Counted from the stretch's first letter, positions 37,114-46,060 are shown. The stretch is DNA of 64,000 nucleotides from Actinoplanes siamensis (GCF_016862395.1 NZ_BOMW01000008.1:1-64000), one strand, 5' to 3'. Numbers and translations: made by a program. The notes: generated from the letters alone by a model not told the origin.

Positions 37114-37983
37114 TCACCAGGAGCCGGCGGTCGGGCCGGCCGAACCGCCGCGCCGGCGGAGGTACTTCTCGAACTCGCTGGCGATCTCGTCGCCGGTCAG
37201 CGGCTGGATCCCGGCGTCGCCGACCCGCTCCTCCAGCTCCCGCACGTATTCCCCGAGCTCGGCGTCCTGCTCCGCGGCCGCGCGGACCCGCTTCTCCCAC
37301 TCGTCGGCCTGCTCGGCCAGATCCGCCATCGGGACCGGCAGGTCGAGCACGTCCTCGATCCGGCTGAGCAGGGCCAGCGTCGCCTTCGGGCAGGGCGGGT
37401 TGTTCGCGTAGTGCGGCACGTGCACCCAGAACGACAGGGCGTCCAGCTCCGCGCGGGTGGCCGCCTCCTGCAGCACGCCGACGATGCCGGTGGGGCCGTC
37501 GTAGCGGGTCGGGACCACGTTGTACTTCTCCGCGATGCTGCTGTCCGAGGCGGTGCCGCTGATCGGCAGGGGCCGCGTGTACGGCACGTCCGCGAGCAGC
37601 GCGCCCAGCAGCACGACCCGGTTGACCTCGAGGCTGTGGCAGATCTCCAGCACCGACTCGCAGAACGTGCGCCACCGCATGCTCGGCTCGATGCCGCGGA
37701 TCAGCACCACGTCCCGGTCGCTGCCGGGCGGGCTGGCCACGGTGAACCGGGTGGTCGGCCACTCGATCTTGCGGGTCTCGCCCTCGGCCATCGTGATCGT
37801 CGGGCGGCTCACCTGGAAGTCGTAGAAGTCCTCGGGGTCGATGCTGGTGACCTCGCGGGCCTCCCACACCTGCTCGAGGTGTTCCACGGCCGCGGTGGAA
37901 GCATCCGCAGCGTCGTTCCAGCCCTCGAAGGCGGCGATGGCCACGGGGGAGCGGAGCAGCGGGAGGCCGTCGAACTCAGTCAT
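37114..37983 (-). CDS. PAC2-family protein
   Basis: 289 residues. The PAC2 (proteasome assembly chaperone 2-like) domain is clear: VAIAAFEGWNDAADASTAAV, IEPSMRWRTFCE, VVLLGALLADVPYTRP and FWVHVPHYANNPPCPKATL. A helical C-terminal extension follows. Bacterial members occur near mshC and the proteasome locus, but a chaperone role for the bacterial proteasome is not shown. TAGGCT lies six bases before the ATG. Confidence 0.92.
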   Translation of the reverse strand: MTEFDGLPLLRSPVAIAAFEGWNDAADASTAAVEHLEQVWEAREVTSIDPEDFYDFQVSRPTITMAEGETRKIEWPTTRFTVASPPGSDRDVVLIRGIEPSMRWRTFCESVLEICHSLEVNRVVLLGALLADVPYTRPLPISGTASDSSIAEKYNVVPTRYDGPTGIVGVLQEAATRAELDALSFWVHVPHYANNPPCPKATLALLSRIEDVLDLPVPMADLAEQADEWEKRVRAAAEQDAELGEYVRELEERVGDAGIQPLTGDEIASEFEKYLRRRGGSAGPTAGSW

Positions 37984-37989
37984 GAGGAC

Positions 37990-37995
37990 AGCCTA
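37990..37995 (-). promoter_or_regulatory. -10 box of the PAC2 gene (leaderless)
   Basis: TAGGCT on the minus strand, six bases from the ATG at 37983. Confidence 0.5.
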
Positions 37996-38084
37996 CGTGC
38001 GGGCCAGGGAACGTACCGGGCGGCCGCGCCGTGGCCCTCCCCAGGTCGTGAGCTGTTTTCACCATGAACCTGTGCATAACCCAG

Positions 38085-38090
38085 CATAAT
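38085..38090 (+). promoter_or_regulatory. -10 box CATAAT (leaderless)
   Basis: CATAAT, seven bases before the GTG at 38098. Transcription would begin at the start codon. Confidence 0.5.
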
Positions 38091-38097
38091 TTCTGAC

Positions 38098-38682
38098 GTG
38101 ACCGTCGGCGGAGGCAGGACCGGAAACATGGCAGGCCACGTGGATCAGGTGCTCGGCCCGCCCGACGACACCGTGTCGTTCATCCAGCCGCGCGCGATGT
38201 TCTACGTGACAGTGCTGTGGGTGGTGGCCGCCGCCTGGGCCGTCGTCCTGGTGCTCTTCCTGGTTCTGTCGGTGCTCTTCGGCGCCCGGCCGGGACCCGG
38301 CGACATCGTGCTCTACGCCGAGGCCGCGCTGATCGTGCCGGTGAGCGCGGCCGCGGTCGTGCTGCTGGTGCTGTACCGGCGGCTGGGCTGGCTGCACACC
38401 TCGGTGCACGGCATCGACTTCGCCGCGACCGCCCGCAAACCGGTGCACCTGCCGTGGTCCGGAATCGCGTCCGTGGGCCTGCACGGGTGGGGGCCGTTCA
38501 CCGAGCTGGTGGTGACGCCGGTGAGCGCCGACTACGCGCAGGTGTTGGAGGGCCGTGGATTCGCGCCGCGGACACGTCGTCGGGGCGAGGAGACGTCGTA
38601 CGTCGTCGATGTGGGTCTGATGTCGCCGGGCCCGGACGTCCTGCTGGCCGAGCTGCACCGCCGGATCCCGTCGAAGGTCTGA
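38098..38682 (+). CDS. Membrane protein with PH-like cytoplasmic domain
   Basis: 194 residues. Two membrane helices (about 36-60, VTVLWVVAAAWAVVLVLFLV; and 72-93, LYAEAALIVPVSAAAVVLLV) are followed by a beta-rich soluble part (LHTSVHGIDFAATARKPVHL, then GLHGWGPFTELVVTP). It resembles small PH-domain membrane proteins of actinobacteria. An ATG at 38128 is an alternative start, but the -10 box favours the GTG. Function unknown. Confidence 0.78.
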   Translation: MTVGGGRTGNMAGHVDQVLGPPDDTVSFIQPRAMFYVTVLWVVAAAWAVVLVLFLVLSVLFGARPGPGDIVLYAEAALIVPVSAAAVVLLVLYRRLGWLHTSVHGIDFAATARKPVHLPWSGIASVGLHGWGPFTELVVTPVSADYAQVLEGRGFAPRTRRRGEETSYVVDVGLMSPGPDVLLAELHRRIPSKV

Positions 38683-38734
38683 CGAGTGCCGCCGTTGACC
38701 TCCCGAGCGGCTACGGCTATCGTACTTAACCAAG

Positions 38735-38748
38735 CCGTTAATTAACGG
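38735..38748. promoter_or_regulatory. ArsR-type operator palindrome
   Basis: CCGTTAATTAACGG is a perfect 14-bp palindrome ten bases before the arsR-type gene. TTAACC upstream and GGTTAA downstream form a wider dyad. A candidate -10 (TATCGT) lies at 38718-38723, so bound repressor would block the start of transcription. Confidence 0.65.
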
Positions 38749-38757
38749 GAGGGTTAA

Positions 38758-39087
38758 ATGACGGACCGGCTCAGCCTGATCTTCGCGGCTCTGGCCGACC
38801 CGACGCGCCGCGCCATCCTGGCCCGGCTCGCCGAGGGTGAGGCCACCGTGACCGAGCTCGCCGAGCCGTTCGACATCAGCCTCCCGGCGATCTCCCGTCA
38901 TCTGAAGGTCCTGGAGAGCGCCGGTCTCATCTCGCGCAGCCGTTCCGCGCAGTGGCGCTCCAGCCGACTCGAGGCGGGCCCGTTGCGCGAGGCCACCGCG
39001 TGGATGGAGCGGTACAGCCGGTTCTGGGACGACAACTTCACACGGCTGGACGCCCACCTCAAGCGCCTGCAGGAGGAGAAACCATGA
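38758..39087 (+). CDS. ArsR-family repressor
   Basis: 109 residues. The winged helix is ALADPTRRAILARLAEGEAT with the recognition region DISLPAISRHLKVLESAGLI. No clustered Cys metal site is present, so it is probably the metal-independent type that pairs with SRPBCC proteins. GGGAGG precedes the ATG, and the stop overlaps the next start (ATGA). Confidence 0.93.
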   Translation: MTDRLSLIFAALADPTRRAILARLAEGEATVTELAEPFDISLPAISRHLKVLESAGLISRSRSAQWRSSRLEAGPLREATAWMERYSRFWDDNFTRLDAHLKRLQEEKP

Positions 39088-39524
39088 CCGACCTCGTCAT
39101 CACCCGCATCTTCGACGCGCCCCGCGAGCTGGTCTACCGCGCGTTCACCGACCCCGACCAGGTGTCGCAGTGGTTCGGCCCGGTCGGCTGGTCGGTGCCG
39201 CGCGACACCGTGGAGATCGATGCGCGCCCCGGCGGAAAGCAGGTCTTCACCATGGTCAACGACGACGACCCGTCGATGGCGTCGCCGGTGGATTCCACCT
39301 TCGTCGAGGTCGTCGAGAACGAGTTGCTGGTCGGCGAGGAGGACGTCAGCCACATCCCCGCCTTCGGCGCCGGGAAGCTGCGCATGCGCATCGAGTTCTT
39401 CGACGAGGAGGGCGGCCGGACCCGCCTGGTCCTGACCCAGAGCCCGTTCCCGGCCGAGATGGAGACCGGCGCGCGCGAGGCCTGGGGGACGAGCTTCACC
39501 AAGCTCGACAAGCTCCTGGCCTGA
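39084..39524 (+). CDS. SRPBCC (AHSA1-like) domain protein
   Basis: 146 residues: TRIFDAPRELVYRAFTDPDQ start and VSQWFGPVGW are the AHSA1/START-like pattern; GARLAW-like GAREAWGTSFTKLDKLL closes the cavity helix. Such proteins bind hydrophobic ligands. The four-base overlap with the ArsR gene implies coupled expression, and the repressor may sense what this protein binds. Confidence 0.92.
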   Translation: MTDLVITRIFDAPRELVYRAFTDPDQVSQWFGPVGWSVPRDTVEIDARPGGKQVFTMVNDDDPSMASPVDSTFVEVVENELLVGEEDVSHIPAFGAGKLRMRIEFFDEEGGRTRLVLTQSPFPAEMETGAREAWGTSFTKLDKLLA

Positions 39525-39990
39525 GGCCGAGACCCGATCCGGTGGTACGCCGCGGCTCCCGGCCCGCTCCAGGGCCGCCGTGCGCCGAGCCTCCGGCTGG
39601 TCCCCGGGGGGGCGTCCGGCCAGGGTGCGAGGCACCCGAGAGCCAGATGATCGACTCGGCAACCGGGGACCCCCGGTCCCGGCTGGCCGCAAGGGGCGTG
39701 TCGCGAGGTGCGAGGCGCCCCTGGGAGCCGGCCGGCTACCCGGCGCCCGCAGCCGGCCGGCGAGCCGGGCTGGGCCGAGCCCGGCGGCGGCTCGGTTGCT
39801 GCCGAGGGACTGGGCCGCCGAGGTTCGGTGCATGTGGCAGGTCCCGGGGTTCGGTGCATGTCGAGCCGGCCGGGCTGGACGGCCCGGCCGGCTCGATGCG
39901 CGCGGTGCGCAGGGTTGCTCGATGCGCGCGGTGCGCAAGGTTGGTCGTGGGCGATCGCGCCCGAGGCATCGAGGTGGGTGGTGCGCAGGG
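39525..39990. repeat. Repeat-filled 466-bp convergent gap
   Basis: No gene is supported. A 26-bp unit (ctcgatgcgcgcggtgcgca plus six bases) is doubled at 39892 and 39918; ttcggtgcatgt occurs twice near 39823 and 39850. The segment 39931-39973 copies the 3' end of the neighbouring permease gene (39981-40023) with a 50-bp offset. Confidence 0.7.
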
Positions 39991-42522
39991 TCAGTCGTGG
40001 GCGATGGCGCCCAGGACGTTGAGCCGGGCGGCGCGGACCGCCGGGACCACCGCGGCCACGACGCCCACCAGGGCGGCCAGTGCGAGGTACGTCCCCATCC
40101 GGCCCCACGGCAGCACCAGCTCGGTGATCCCGTCGTTCTCCAGGGCGCGGGTCACCGCCGTGCCCATGCCGGCCCCGACCGCGACCCCGAGCAGCGCGCC
40201 GAAGACCGAGATCACCACCGCCTCCACGGTGATCATCCGCATGGTCTGCGCCCGGCCGAGACCGACCGCCCGCAGCAGCCCCAGCTCGCGGGTCCGTTCC
40301 AGCACCGACAGCGCGAGAGTGTTCACCACACCGAGCACCGCGATCAGGATCGCCAACCCCAGCAGGATCTGGATCATCGTGATGATCTGGTCGAACTGCG
40401 CGGCCTGCTGATTCACGAACGTCGCCGAATCCGTGGCCGACACCTCGGGACTGTCCGCGAGCAGCTGCTTGATCTGCGGCAGCACCGCGGAGACCGGGAC
40501 ACCGTCGTCGAGCCGGACGAACCCGAGCCGCGGCTGGGTCAGCCCGAAGTCCTTGATCGCGGCGGCCGGCAGGATGATGCCGCCGGGCAGCGCGTCCTCC
40601 GGGAAAATCAGCCCGATCGTGTACGACCGCGGGTCGCCCCGGGCGCCCTGCACGGTCACCTGCTGCCCGGTTTGCCAGTGCTTCTCGTCAGCGGTCGGCC
40701 GGCTGACCGCGATCTGGCCGACGGCCAGCGGCGCGGCGGTGCCCCCGTACGCCTCGGCGAGCCTGCTCAGGTCCGCGGTGGCGGTCACGTACTCCTGCGA
40801 GCCGTCGACGGTGACCAGGTCGTTCCAGAGCCCGGCCGCGGCCCGTACGCCCGGCAGCGCGGCGGCCTTGTCGATCACCGCGGGGTCGTACGTCGGGGGT
40901 CGTGGCCCGGTCTGATCCCCGCTGATCATGATCTGCGCCTTGAGGATCCGCGTGGCCTCCGCCTTCAGGCTGCTCTTGGCCGAGTCCATGATCACGGTGA
41001 CCCCGGTGACCAGGGCGATGCCGACCATCAGGGCGGCCGCGGTGATCGCCGTGCGGCGCGGGTTGCGGCCGGAGTTGAGCCGGCCCAGCCGGCCCGGCAC
41101 CGACCAGGAGAAGAGCCGGCCCAGGCCGCTGATCACCGGCTTGCTGATCAGTGGCGTGAGCAGGGCGACCCCGATGAACGAGACGAGCACGCCGCCGAGG
41201 ATGAGCCAGAGGGTGGCGTCACCGGCGTCGGCGAACAGGCCGGTGCCGAGCGTGGCCGCGCCGGCCGAGAAGACCAGGCCGCCGGCGACGCTGAGCCGGG
41301 TGAGCGGCCGGTCCGGGATGCTCACCTCCTGCATCGCGGCGACCGGGGCGATCCGGGAGGCGCGCAGCGCGGGTAGCACCGCGGCGACGACGGTGACCAC
41401 CAGGCCGACGACGAACGCGCTGAGCACCGCGGAGAGCGGGACGCCGATCGAAGCGAGGGTCAGGTCGGCGAACCTGCCGAACAGGTACGCCAGGCCGGCG
41501 CCCGCGCCGACCCCGGCGGCCAGGCCGAGCACCGCCGCGATCAGCCCGATCAGGACCGCCTCGACCAGCACCGAGTTGATCACCTGACGGCGGCTGGCGC
41601 CCATCGCGCGCAGCAGCGCCAGCTCCTTGGTCCGCTGGGCCACGATGATCGAGAACGTGTTGAGGATCAGGAAGATCCCGACGAACAGCGCCACCCCGGC
41701 GAAGCCGAGCAGGATCTGGTTGAAGAAGGCGAGTCCCTCCTGGATGCTGTCGGCGCTCTCGCCGGCGAGCTGCTCACCGGTCTTGACCTCGTAGTCCGCG
41801 CCCATCGCGGCGGCCACCCGGTCCCGCAGCTGGGCCGGGGTCACCCCGTCGGCGGCCTGGACGGTCACCGTGGAGAAGGCGCCGGCCTGGCCGAGCATCA
41901 GCTTCTGCGCGACAGGGGTGGTGAAGGCGACCTCCTGGACGCCGCCGATGCTGTCCCGACCGCCGGTGTAGCCCCAGATGCCGACCAGAGTGAACTGCCT
42001 CTTCGGCTCCAGGGTCAGCACACCGACCCGGTCGCCGAGCTTGAGGCCGGCCAGCTCGGCGGTGTTCGCGTTGACCGCGATCTCGTCGTCCGCCTCCGGG
42101 CCCCGGCCCGAGCGCAGCTGCATCAGGCTGTCCGTGCCGGTCCAGTTCTCGCCGAGGCGGGGCGGGCCCATCGAGGTGAGCACCTTGCCGTCGCTGCCGA
42201 TCACGCGGGCGCCGTCCACGTCGATGCGCCCGGTCGCCGACCGTACTCCCGCAATTGTTTTGATCTTGTCGACGGCCGCGGCGGGAAGCGGCGCGGCGAC
42301 CTCCTCACCGTCCAGCTCGGAGACCTCGATCTTGGGTTTGGCGCGGACCGAGACGTCTGTCGCGCCGAACGCGTCGGCGAAGATCGAGTCGAAGGTGCGG
42401 TTCAGCGTGTCGGTGACCACGAAGGACCCGGACACGAACATCACGCCCAGTACCACCGCCAGGCCGGAAAGGATCAGCCGCAGCTTGCGGGCGAGCAGGC
42501 TCTTCAGCGTGGCGCGCAGCAT
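39991..42522 (-). CDS. MacB/FtsX-type ABC transporter permease
   Basis: 843 residues with two FtsX domains. TM1 is near residues 15-40, a large extracellular MacB-type periplasmic-core region follows (about 45-245), then three helices (about 260-410, VALFVGIFLILNTFSIIVAQ). A middle section (about 430-520), a second extracellular region and three C-terminal helices (ILLGLAILIAVLGVVNTLAL) complete it. This is a mechanotransmission-type exporter subunit, not a classical pore; the substrate may be a lipid, peptide or lipoprotein. Its ATG overlaps the stop of the ATPase gene by one base. Confidence 0.93.
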   Translation of the reverse strand: MLRATLKSLLARKLRLILSGLAVVLGVMFVSGSFVVTDTLNRTFDSIFADAFGATDVSVRAKPKIEVSELDGEEVAAPLPAAAVDKIKTIAGVRSATGRIDVDGARVIGSDGKVLTSMGPPRLGENWTGTDSLMQLRSGRGPEADDEIAVNANTAELAGLKLGDRVGVLTLEPKRQFTLVGIWGYTGGRDSIGGVQEVAFTTPVAQKLMLGQAGAFSTVTVQAADGVTPAQLRDRVAAAMGADYEVKTGEQLAGESADSIQEGLAFFNQILLGFAGVALFVGIFLILNTFSIIVAQRTKELALLRAMGASRRQVINSVLVEAVLIGLIAAVLGLAAGVGAGAGLAYLFGRFADLTLASIGVPLSAVLSAFVVGLVVTVVAAVLPALRASRIAPVAAMQEVSIPDRPLTRLSVAGGLVFSAGAATLGTGLFADAGDATLWLILGGVLVSFIGVALLTPLISKPVISGLGRLFSWSVPGRLGRLNSGRNPRRTAITAAALMVGIALVTGVTVIMDSAKSSLKAEATRILKAQIMISGDQTGPRPPTYDPAVIDKAAALPGVRAAAGLWNDLVTVDGSQEYVTATADLSRLAEAYGGTAAPLAVGQIAVSRPTADEKHWQTGQQVTVQGARGDPRSYTIGLIFPEDALPGGIILPAAAIKDFGLTQPRLGFVRLDDGVPVSAVLPQIKQLLADSPEVSATDSATFVNQQAAQFDQIITMIQILLGLAILIAVLGVVNTLALSVLERTRELGLLRAVGLGRAQTMRMITVEAVVISVFGALLGVAVGAGMGTAVTRALENDGITELVLPWGRMGTYLALAALVGVVAAVVPAVRAARLNVLGAIAHD

Positions 42523-43289
42523 CAGAGCATCACCGGGTCGCCGTGCTTGTCCAGGCGCTTCATGGTGTCCAGCACGGTCTCCGCGGTCGGGCCGTGCAGC
42601 TCGTCGACGATGGCGCCGTCGGCCAGGAAGACCACCCGGTCGGCGTAGCTCGCGGCGACCGGGTCGTGGGTGACCATCACGATGGTCTGGCCGTGCTCGC
42701 GCACCGAGGCACGCAGGAAGCCGAGCACCTCCGCGCCGGAGCGGGAGTCCAGGTTGCCGGTCGGCTCGTCCGCGAAGATCACGTCGGGGCGGCCGACCAG
42801 CGCGCGGGCACACGCGACCCGCTGCTGCTGGCCGCCGGAGAGCTGGCTGGGCCGGTGCCCGAGCCGGTCGCGCAGGCCGACCGTGTCGATCACGACGTCC
42901 CACCACCGCGGATCGGCCTTGCGGCCGGCGATGTCCAGGGGCAGCCTGATGTTCTCCGCGGCGCTCAGCGTCGGCAGCAGGTTGAACTGCTGGAAGATGA
43001 AGCCGATCCGGTCGCGGCGCAACCGGGTCAGCGCCTTGTCGCCGAGCTTGCTGATCTCGGTGCCGCCGACGTGCACGGTGCCCTCGTCGACCGTGTCCAG
43101 CCCGGCCAGGCAGTGCATCAGCGTCGACTTGCCGCTGCCGGAAGGGCCCATGATCGCAGTGAACCGGCCGCTGCCGAACTCGGCGGTCACCCCGCGCAAC
43201 GCGGTCACCCTCGCCTCGCCGCTGCCGTAGACCTTCCAGATCCCGTCCGCGCGCGCCGCCACCGGCCCGCCGGCATTCGTCGCAGTCAC
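42522..43289 (-). CDS. MacB/LolD-type ABC transporter ATPase
   Basis: 255 residues. Walker [11 protein letters not shown]-loop [20 protein letters not shown], signature [15 protein letters not shown], Walker [14 protein letters not shown] and switch His in [10 protein letters not shown]. The NLDSRSG segment is typical of the MacB/LolD branch. The GTG at 43289 has GGGGGAGAAACG upstream. Forms a two-gene exporter operon with the permease. Confidence 0.95.
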   Translation of the reverse strand: MTATNAGGPVAARADGIWKVYGSGEARVTALRGVTAEFGSGRFTAIMGPSGSGKSTLMHCLAGLDTVDEGTVHVGGTEISKLGDKALTRLRRDRIGFIFQQFNLLPTLSAAENIRLPLDIAGRKADPRWWDVVIDTVGLRDRLGHRPSQLSGGQQQRVACARALVGRPDVIFADEPTGNLDSRSGAEVLGFLRASVREHGQTIVMVTHDPVAASYADRVVFLADGAIVDELHGPTAETVLDTMKRLDKHGDPVML

Positions 43290-43365
43290 CGTTTCTCCCC
43301 CTGCGTTCGTGGTCGGCCGGGCAGGGTGCCCGGACCGGCGTGCCCAGTGTCGCGGCGGCGGTGGT

Positions 43366-43379
43366 GGCTGACGTCAGCC
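43366..43379. promoter_or_regulatory. Palindrome GGCTGACGTCAGCC
   Basis: A perfect 14-bp palindrome in the 228-bp divergent gap between the ABC exporter and the metallopeptidase gene. It is a plausible operator for either. Confidence 0.35.
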
Positions 43380-43517
43380 CGAGGTCGTACGCCGACGCTG
43401 AGATTTCGCTGGGGGAGGTCACTTAGGTGAGTTCAGGGTTCCCCCTGACGTTTCGGCGACGGCGATGGATGGGAACCTGCGTCTACCGTGGAACTCCCGG
43501 CCCTCAGGAGGACCGTC

Positions 43518-44219
43518 ATGCCCGCCCGTCTTGCCGCTTTCCTGACCTTGCTGCTGCTCGCCGCGGGCTGTGAAGCACCTCCCGTCACCGACGACCCGGC
43601 CCCTCAGCGCCCGACCGGGTCCTCCGCCCGATCGGTCGATCCGGACGGAACCGACACCCCGCAGGAGTTCGCCAACGACATCAAGGCCGCGCAGCAGGTC
43701 GCCGAGGAGTACTGGGAGCAGGTGTTCGAGCAGCAGGGCCGGCGCTTCGAGCCGGTGCGCCGGGTGATCCCGTACGAGCGGGAGGGTGAGGTCGACTGCG
43801 GCGGGGACCCGCTGCCGCGCAACAACGCTGTCTACTGCTCCGCGGGGGACTTCATCGCCTACGACGTGAACTGGGCCTTCGGAGTCTTCCGCCAGATCGG
43901 CGACGCGTTCATCTTCTACCTGCTCGGCCACGAGTACGCGCACGGCATCCAGGCCCGGCTCGGCATCCAGAAGGAGTTCACCATCCAGCAGGAGCTGCAG
44001 GCCGACTGCATGGCCGGCGCGTTCATCGGCGACGAGGCGCGCGCCGGGCAGCTGATCCTGGACGAGGGCGACACCGACGAGCTGGCGCGGGGCCTGGAGT
44101 CGGTCGGTGACGAGCCGGGCCAGCCGTGGTTCGCCGAGGGCTCGCACGGCAAGGCCGAGCAGCGGATCAACGCGTTCGCCAACGGCTACCGGGACTCGCT
44201 GAAGTCCTGTGACCTCTGA
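43518..44219 (+). CDS. Lipoprotein zinc metallopeptidase (YpfJ-like, neutral zinc type)
   Basis: 233 residues. A lipoprotein signal peptide ends LLLLAAGC (lipidated Cys at 18). The body has VYCSAGDFIAYD, the zinc motif GHEYAHGIQARLG (HExxH type) and QELQADCMAGAF with the third ligand region, as in the YpfJ/zinc metallopeptidase family. It is anchored outside the membrane. AGGAGGACC precedes the ATG. Divergent from the ABC exporter; a link between them is only positional. Confidence 0.9.
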   Translation: MPARLAAFLTLLLLAAGCEAPPVTDDPAPQRPTGSSARSVDPDGTDTPQEFANDIKAAQQVAEEYWEQVFEQQGRRFEPVRRVIPYEREGEVDCGGDPLPRNNAVYCSAGDFIAYDVNWAFGVFRQIGDAFIFYLLGHEYAHGIQARLGIQKEFTIQQELQADCMAGAFIGDEARAGQLILDEGDTDELARGLESVGDEPGQPWFAEGSHGKAEQRINAFANGYRDSLKSCDL

Positions 44220-44292
44220 GACATTGAGTCGTCTCCACTCCCGGCGGCCCCGCAGAATGGCTTTTTGGCCGGACTGACCTGGGGAGATTCAG

Positions 44293-44949
44293 CTGAGCGC
44301 GACACCACCCGCCGCGGTGCTCTTCGACATGGACGGCACGCTGGTCGACAGCGAGAAATTGTGGGGCATCGCGCTGGAGGACCTCGCGGTCCGCGCCGGT
44401 GGCAAGCTCTCCGAGTCCGCGCGCCTGGCCATGGTCGGCACCAGCATGCCGGTCAGCATGGCCCTGTTCCGGGAGGACCTGGGTCAACCCGACCGGCCGG
44501 CCGGGCCGGACGTCGCGTGGCTGACCGACCGGGTCGCCGAGCTCTTCGCCGACGGCCTGGTGTGGCGGCCGGGCGCCCGCGAGCTGCTGCACGCCGTGCG
44601 TGCCGCGGGGATCCCGGTCGCATTGGTCACCTCGACCGAGCGCCGGCTGGCCGACATCGCGCTGAAGACGCTGGGCGCGGAGAATTTCGACGTCGTGGTG
44701 TGCGGCGACGAGGTGCGTGCGCAGAAGCCGGACCCGGAGCCCTATCGGACCGCGGCCGGGCTGCTCGGGGTGCCGATCGAGCGCTGCGTGGTGATCGAGG
44801 ACTCGCCGAGCGGGGTGGCGTCGGCGGTGGCGGCCGGAGCCGTGGTGCTGGCGGTGCCCTCCGACGTCGCTCTGCCGTCGCATGACGGCATTCATGTCCG
44901 GGAGTCGCTGACCGGGGTTGATCTGGGCTTCCTGGCCGCGCTTCGATGA
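44293..44949 (+). CDS. HAD-superfamily phosphatase (beta-phosphoglucomutase-like)
   Basis: About 218 residues. Motif I is VLFDMDGTLVDSE, motif II LVTSTERR, motif III KPDPEPYRTAAGL and motif IV VVIEDSPSGVASA, with an alpha-helical cap between I and II. It dephosphorylates small phosphorylated metabolites. No ATG or GTG lies before the first strand. A CTG at 44293 with GGGGAG seven bases upstream is taken as the start; the GTG at 44317 would cut into the first beta strand. Confidence 0.88.
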   Translation: MSATPPAAVLFDMDGTLVDSEKLWGIALEDLAVRAGGKLSESARLAMVGTSMPVSMALFREDLGQPDRPAGPDVAWLTDRVAELFADGLVWRPGARELLHAVRAAGIPVALVTSTERRLADIALKTLGAENFDVVVCGDEVRAQKPDPEPYRTAAGLLGVPIERCVVIEDSPSGVASAVAAGAVVLAVPSDVALPSHDGIHVRESLTGVDLGFLAALR

Positions 44950-45114
44950 TTCGTCGGGGGCTCGCTGTGCCGGGGAAAGACGCGCATCCGGACGGCGACG
45001 GGTGACGTCGAGGTGGGCGGCGGCCGGCCCGTCCGGCACCGGGCCGCTCGCCGCGTGATGTCCGGCCTCTCGGCTGCTCGGCGCTACTTCCGAGGCGGGC
45101 ACCATCCGGGCCCC

Positions 45115-45200
45115 GGCCGGCCGGCTTCGCCGCCCGGCCGGGCGGTCGGCTTCGGCCCCCGGTCCGCGCGGCCGGCTTCGGCGCCCGGGCCGGGCGCAGC
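45115..45200. repeat. Degenerate GC-rich repeats
   Basis: ggccggcttcg followed by cgcccggccgggcg recurs about three times in 86 bp next to the response regulator stop. The rest of the gap from 44950 shows no gene. Confidence 0.6.
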
Positions 45201-45202
45201 GC

Positions 45203-46060
45203 TCACGAACCAGGCCTGACCAGGCCCGTCTCATAAGCCAGGACCACTGCCTGGGTACGGTCGCGGAGCCGCAGTTTGGCCAGCATGTGACCGACATGCG
45301 TCTTCACCGTCGTCTCGCTGACCTGCAACACCTCGGCGATCTCGGCGTTCGTCCGGCCGCGCGCCACGTGGATCAGCACCTCCCGCTCCCGCCCGGTGAG
45401 CGCCCGCAGATCGACGGTGACCCCGGCATCCGCGGCCGGCGCCGCCGAGATGCGGGGCAGCACCCGGGCCAGCACCTGCGGCGTGATCACCGCTCCGCCG
45501 GCCGCGACCGCGCGGATCGCGGCGACGAGTTCCTCCGGCGGGGTGTCCATGCGGAGGTACCCGGCCGCACCCGCACCGATCATCTCCACCAGCTCTTCGT
45601 CGCTGTCCCGGGCGGTCAGCACCAGCACCCGCACCGGCAACCGCGCGGCCGTGACGGCCCGGGCCACCGCCGCACCGTCCATCCTCGGCAACGCCGCGTC
45701 CGTGACCAGCACATCCGGGAGCAGCCGCCGCGCCAACTCGACGGCGTCGGCCCCGTCGCCGCTCTCACCCGCGATCACCAACTCCGCCCACCGCCGACCC
45801 CCGCTGGCCGTGCTCGCGGGCCCGCCCGCGCGGGCCGCGCCGGCGGGACGGCCCGCGCTCGCCGTGCTCCCTGCGCCAGCCGCGCCGCTGACGGCTCCTG
45901 CGCCGGCCGTGCCGGCAGTGCTCTCCGAGCCGCGTGCGCCTGTGCTGCCGTCGCGGTTTCCGCTGCCGTCGGCAGCGCGGCCGGCCGCGGTCAGGACCGT
46001 CCGCAAGCCGGCCCGGTGCAACGCCGACCCGTCGGCGAGGAGTACTCGGATGGGTCTCAT
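45203..46060 (-). CDS. NarL-type response regulator with low-complexity insertion in the receiver
   Basis: 285 residues. The receiver starts IRVLLADGSALHRAGLRTVL and is then interrupted at about residues 28-97 by an Ala/Gly/Ser/Thr/Arg stretch (for example TASAGRPAGAARAGGPAS). It resumes at WAELVIAGESGDGADAVELA, with the phospho-acceptor Asp in VLVTDAALPRMDG. The usual acidic pair is reduced to one Asp (ADGS). The C-terminal LuxR helix-turn-helix is normal (LTGREREVLIHVARGRTNAE to TVKTHVGHMLAKLR). No kinase is adjacent, so it is an orphan and may act without phosphorylation. Confidence 0.85.
   Translation of the reverse strand: MRPIRVLLADGSALHRAGLRTVLTAAGRAADGSGNRDGSTGARGSESTAGTAGAGAVSGAAGAGSTASAGRPAGAARAGGPASTASGGRRWAELVIAGESGDGADAVELARRLLPDVLVTDAALPRMDGAAVARAVTAARLPVRVLVLTARDSDEELVEMIGAGAAGYLRMDTPPEELVAAIRAVAAGGAVITPQVLARVLPRISAAPAADAGVTVDLRALTGREREVLIHVARGRTNAEIAEVLQVSETTVKTHVGHMLAKLRLRDRTQAVVLAYETGLVRPGS

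Noticed and set aside
39991..43422. One 1143-residue fusion of ATPase and permease
   Set aside because: The upstream part is a wrong-frame reading of the ATPase gene; the ATPase frame with all motifs is 42522-43289 and the permease begins at 42522.
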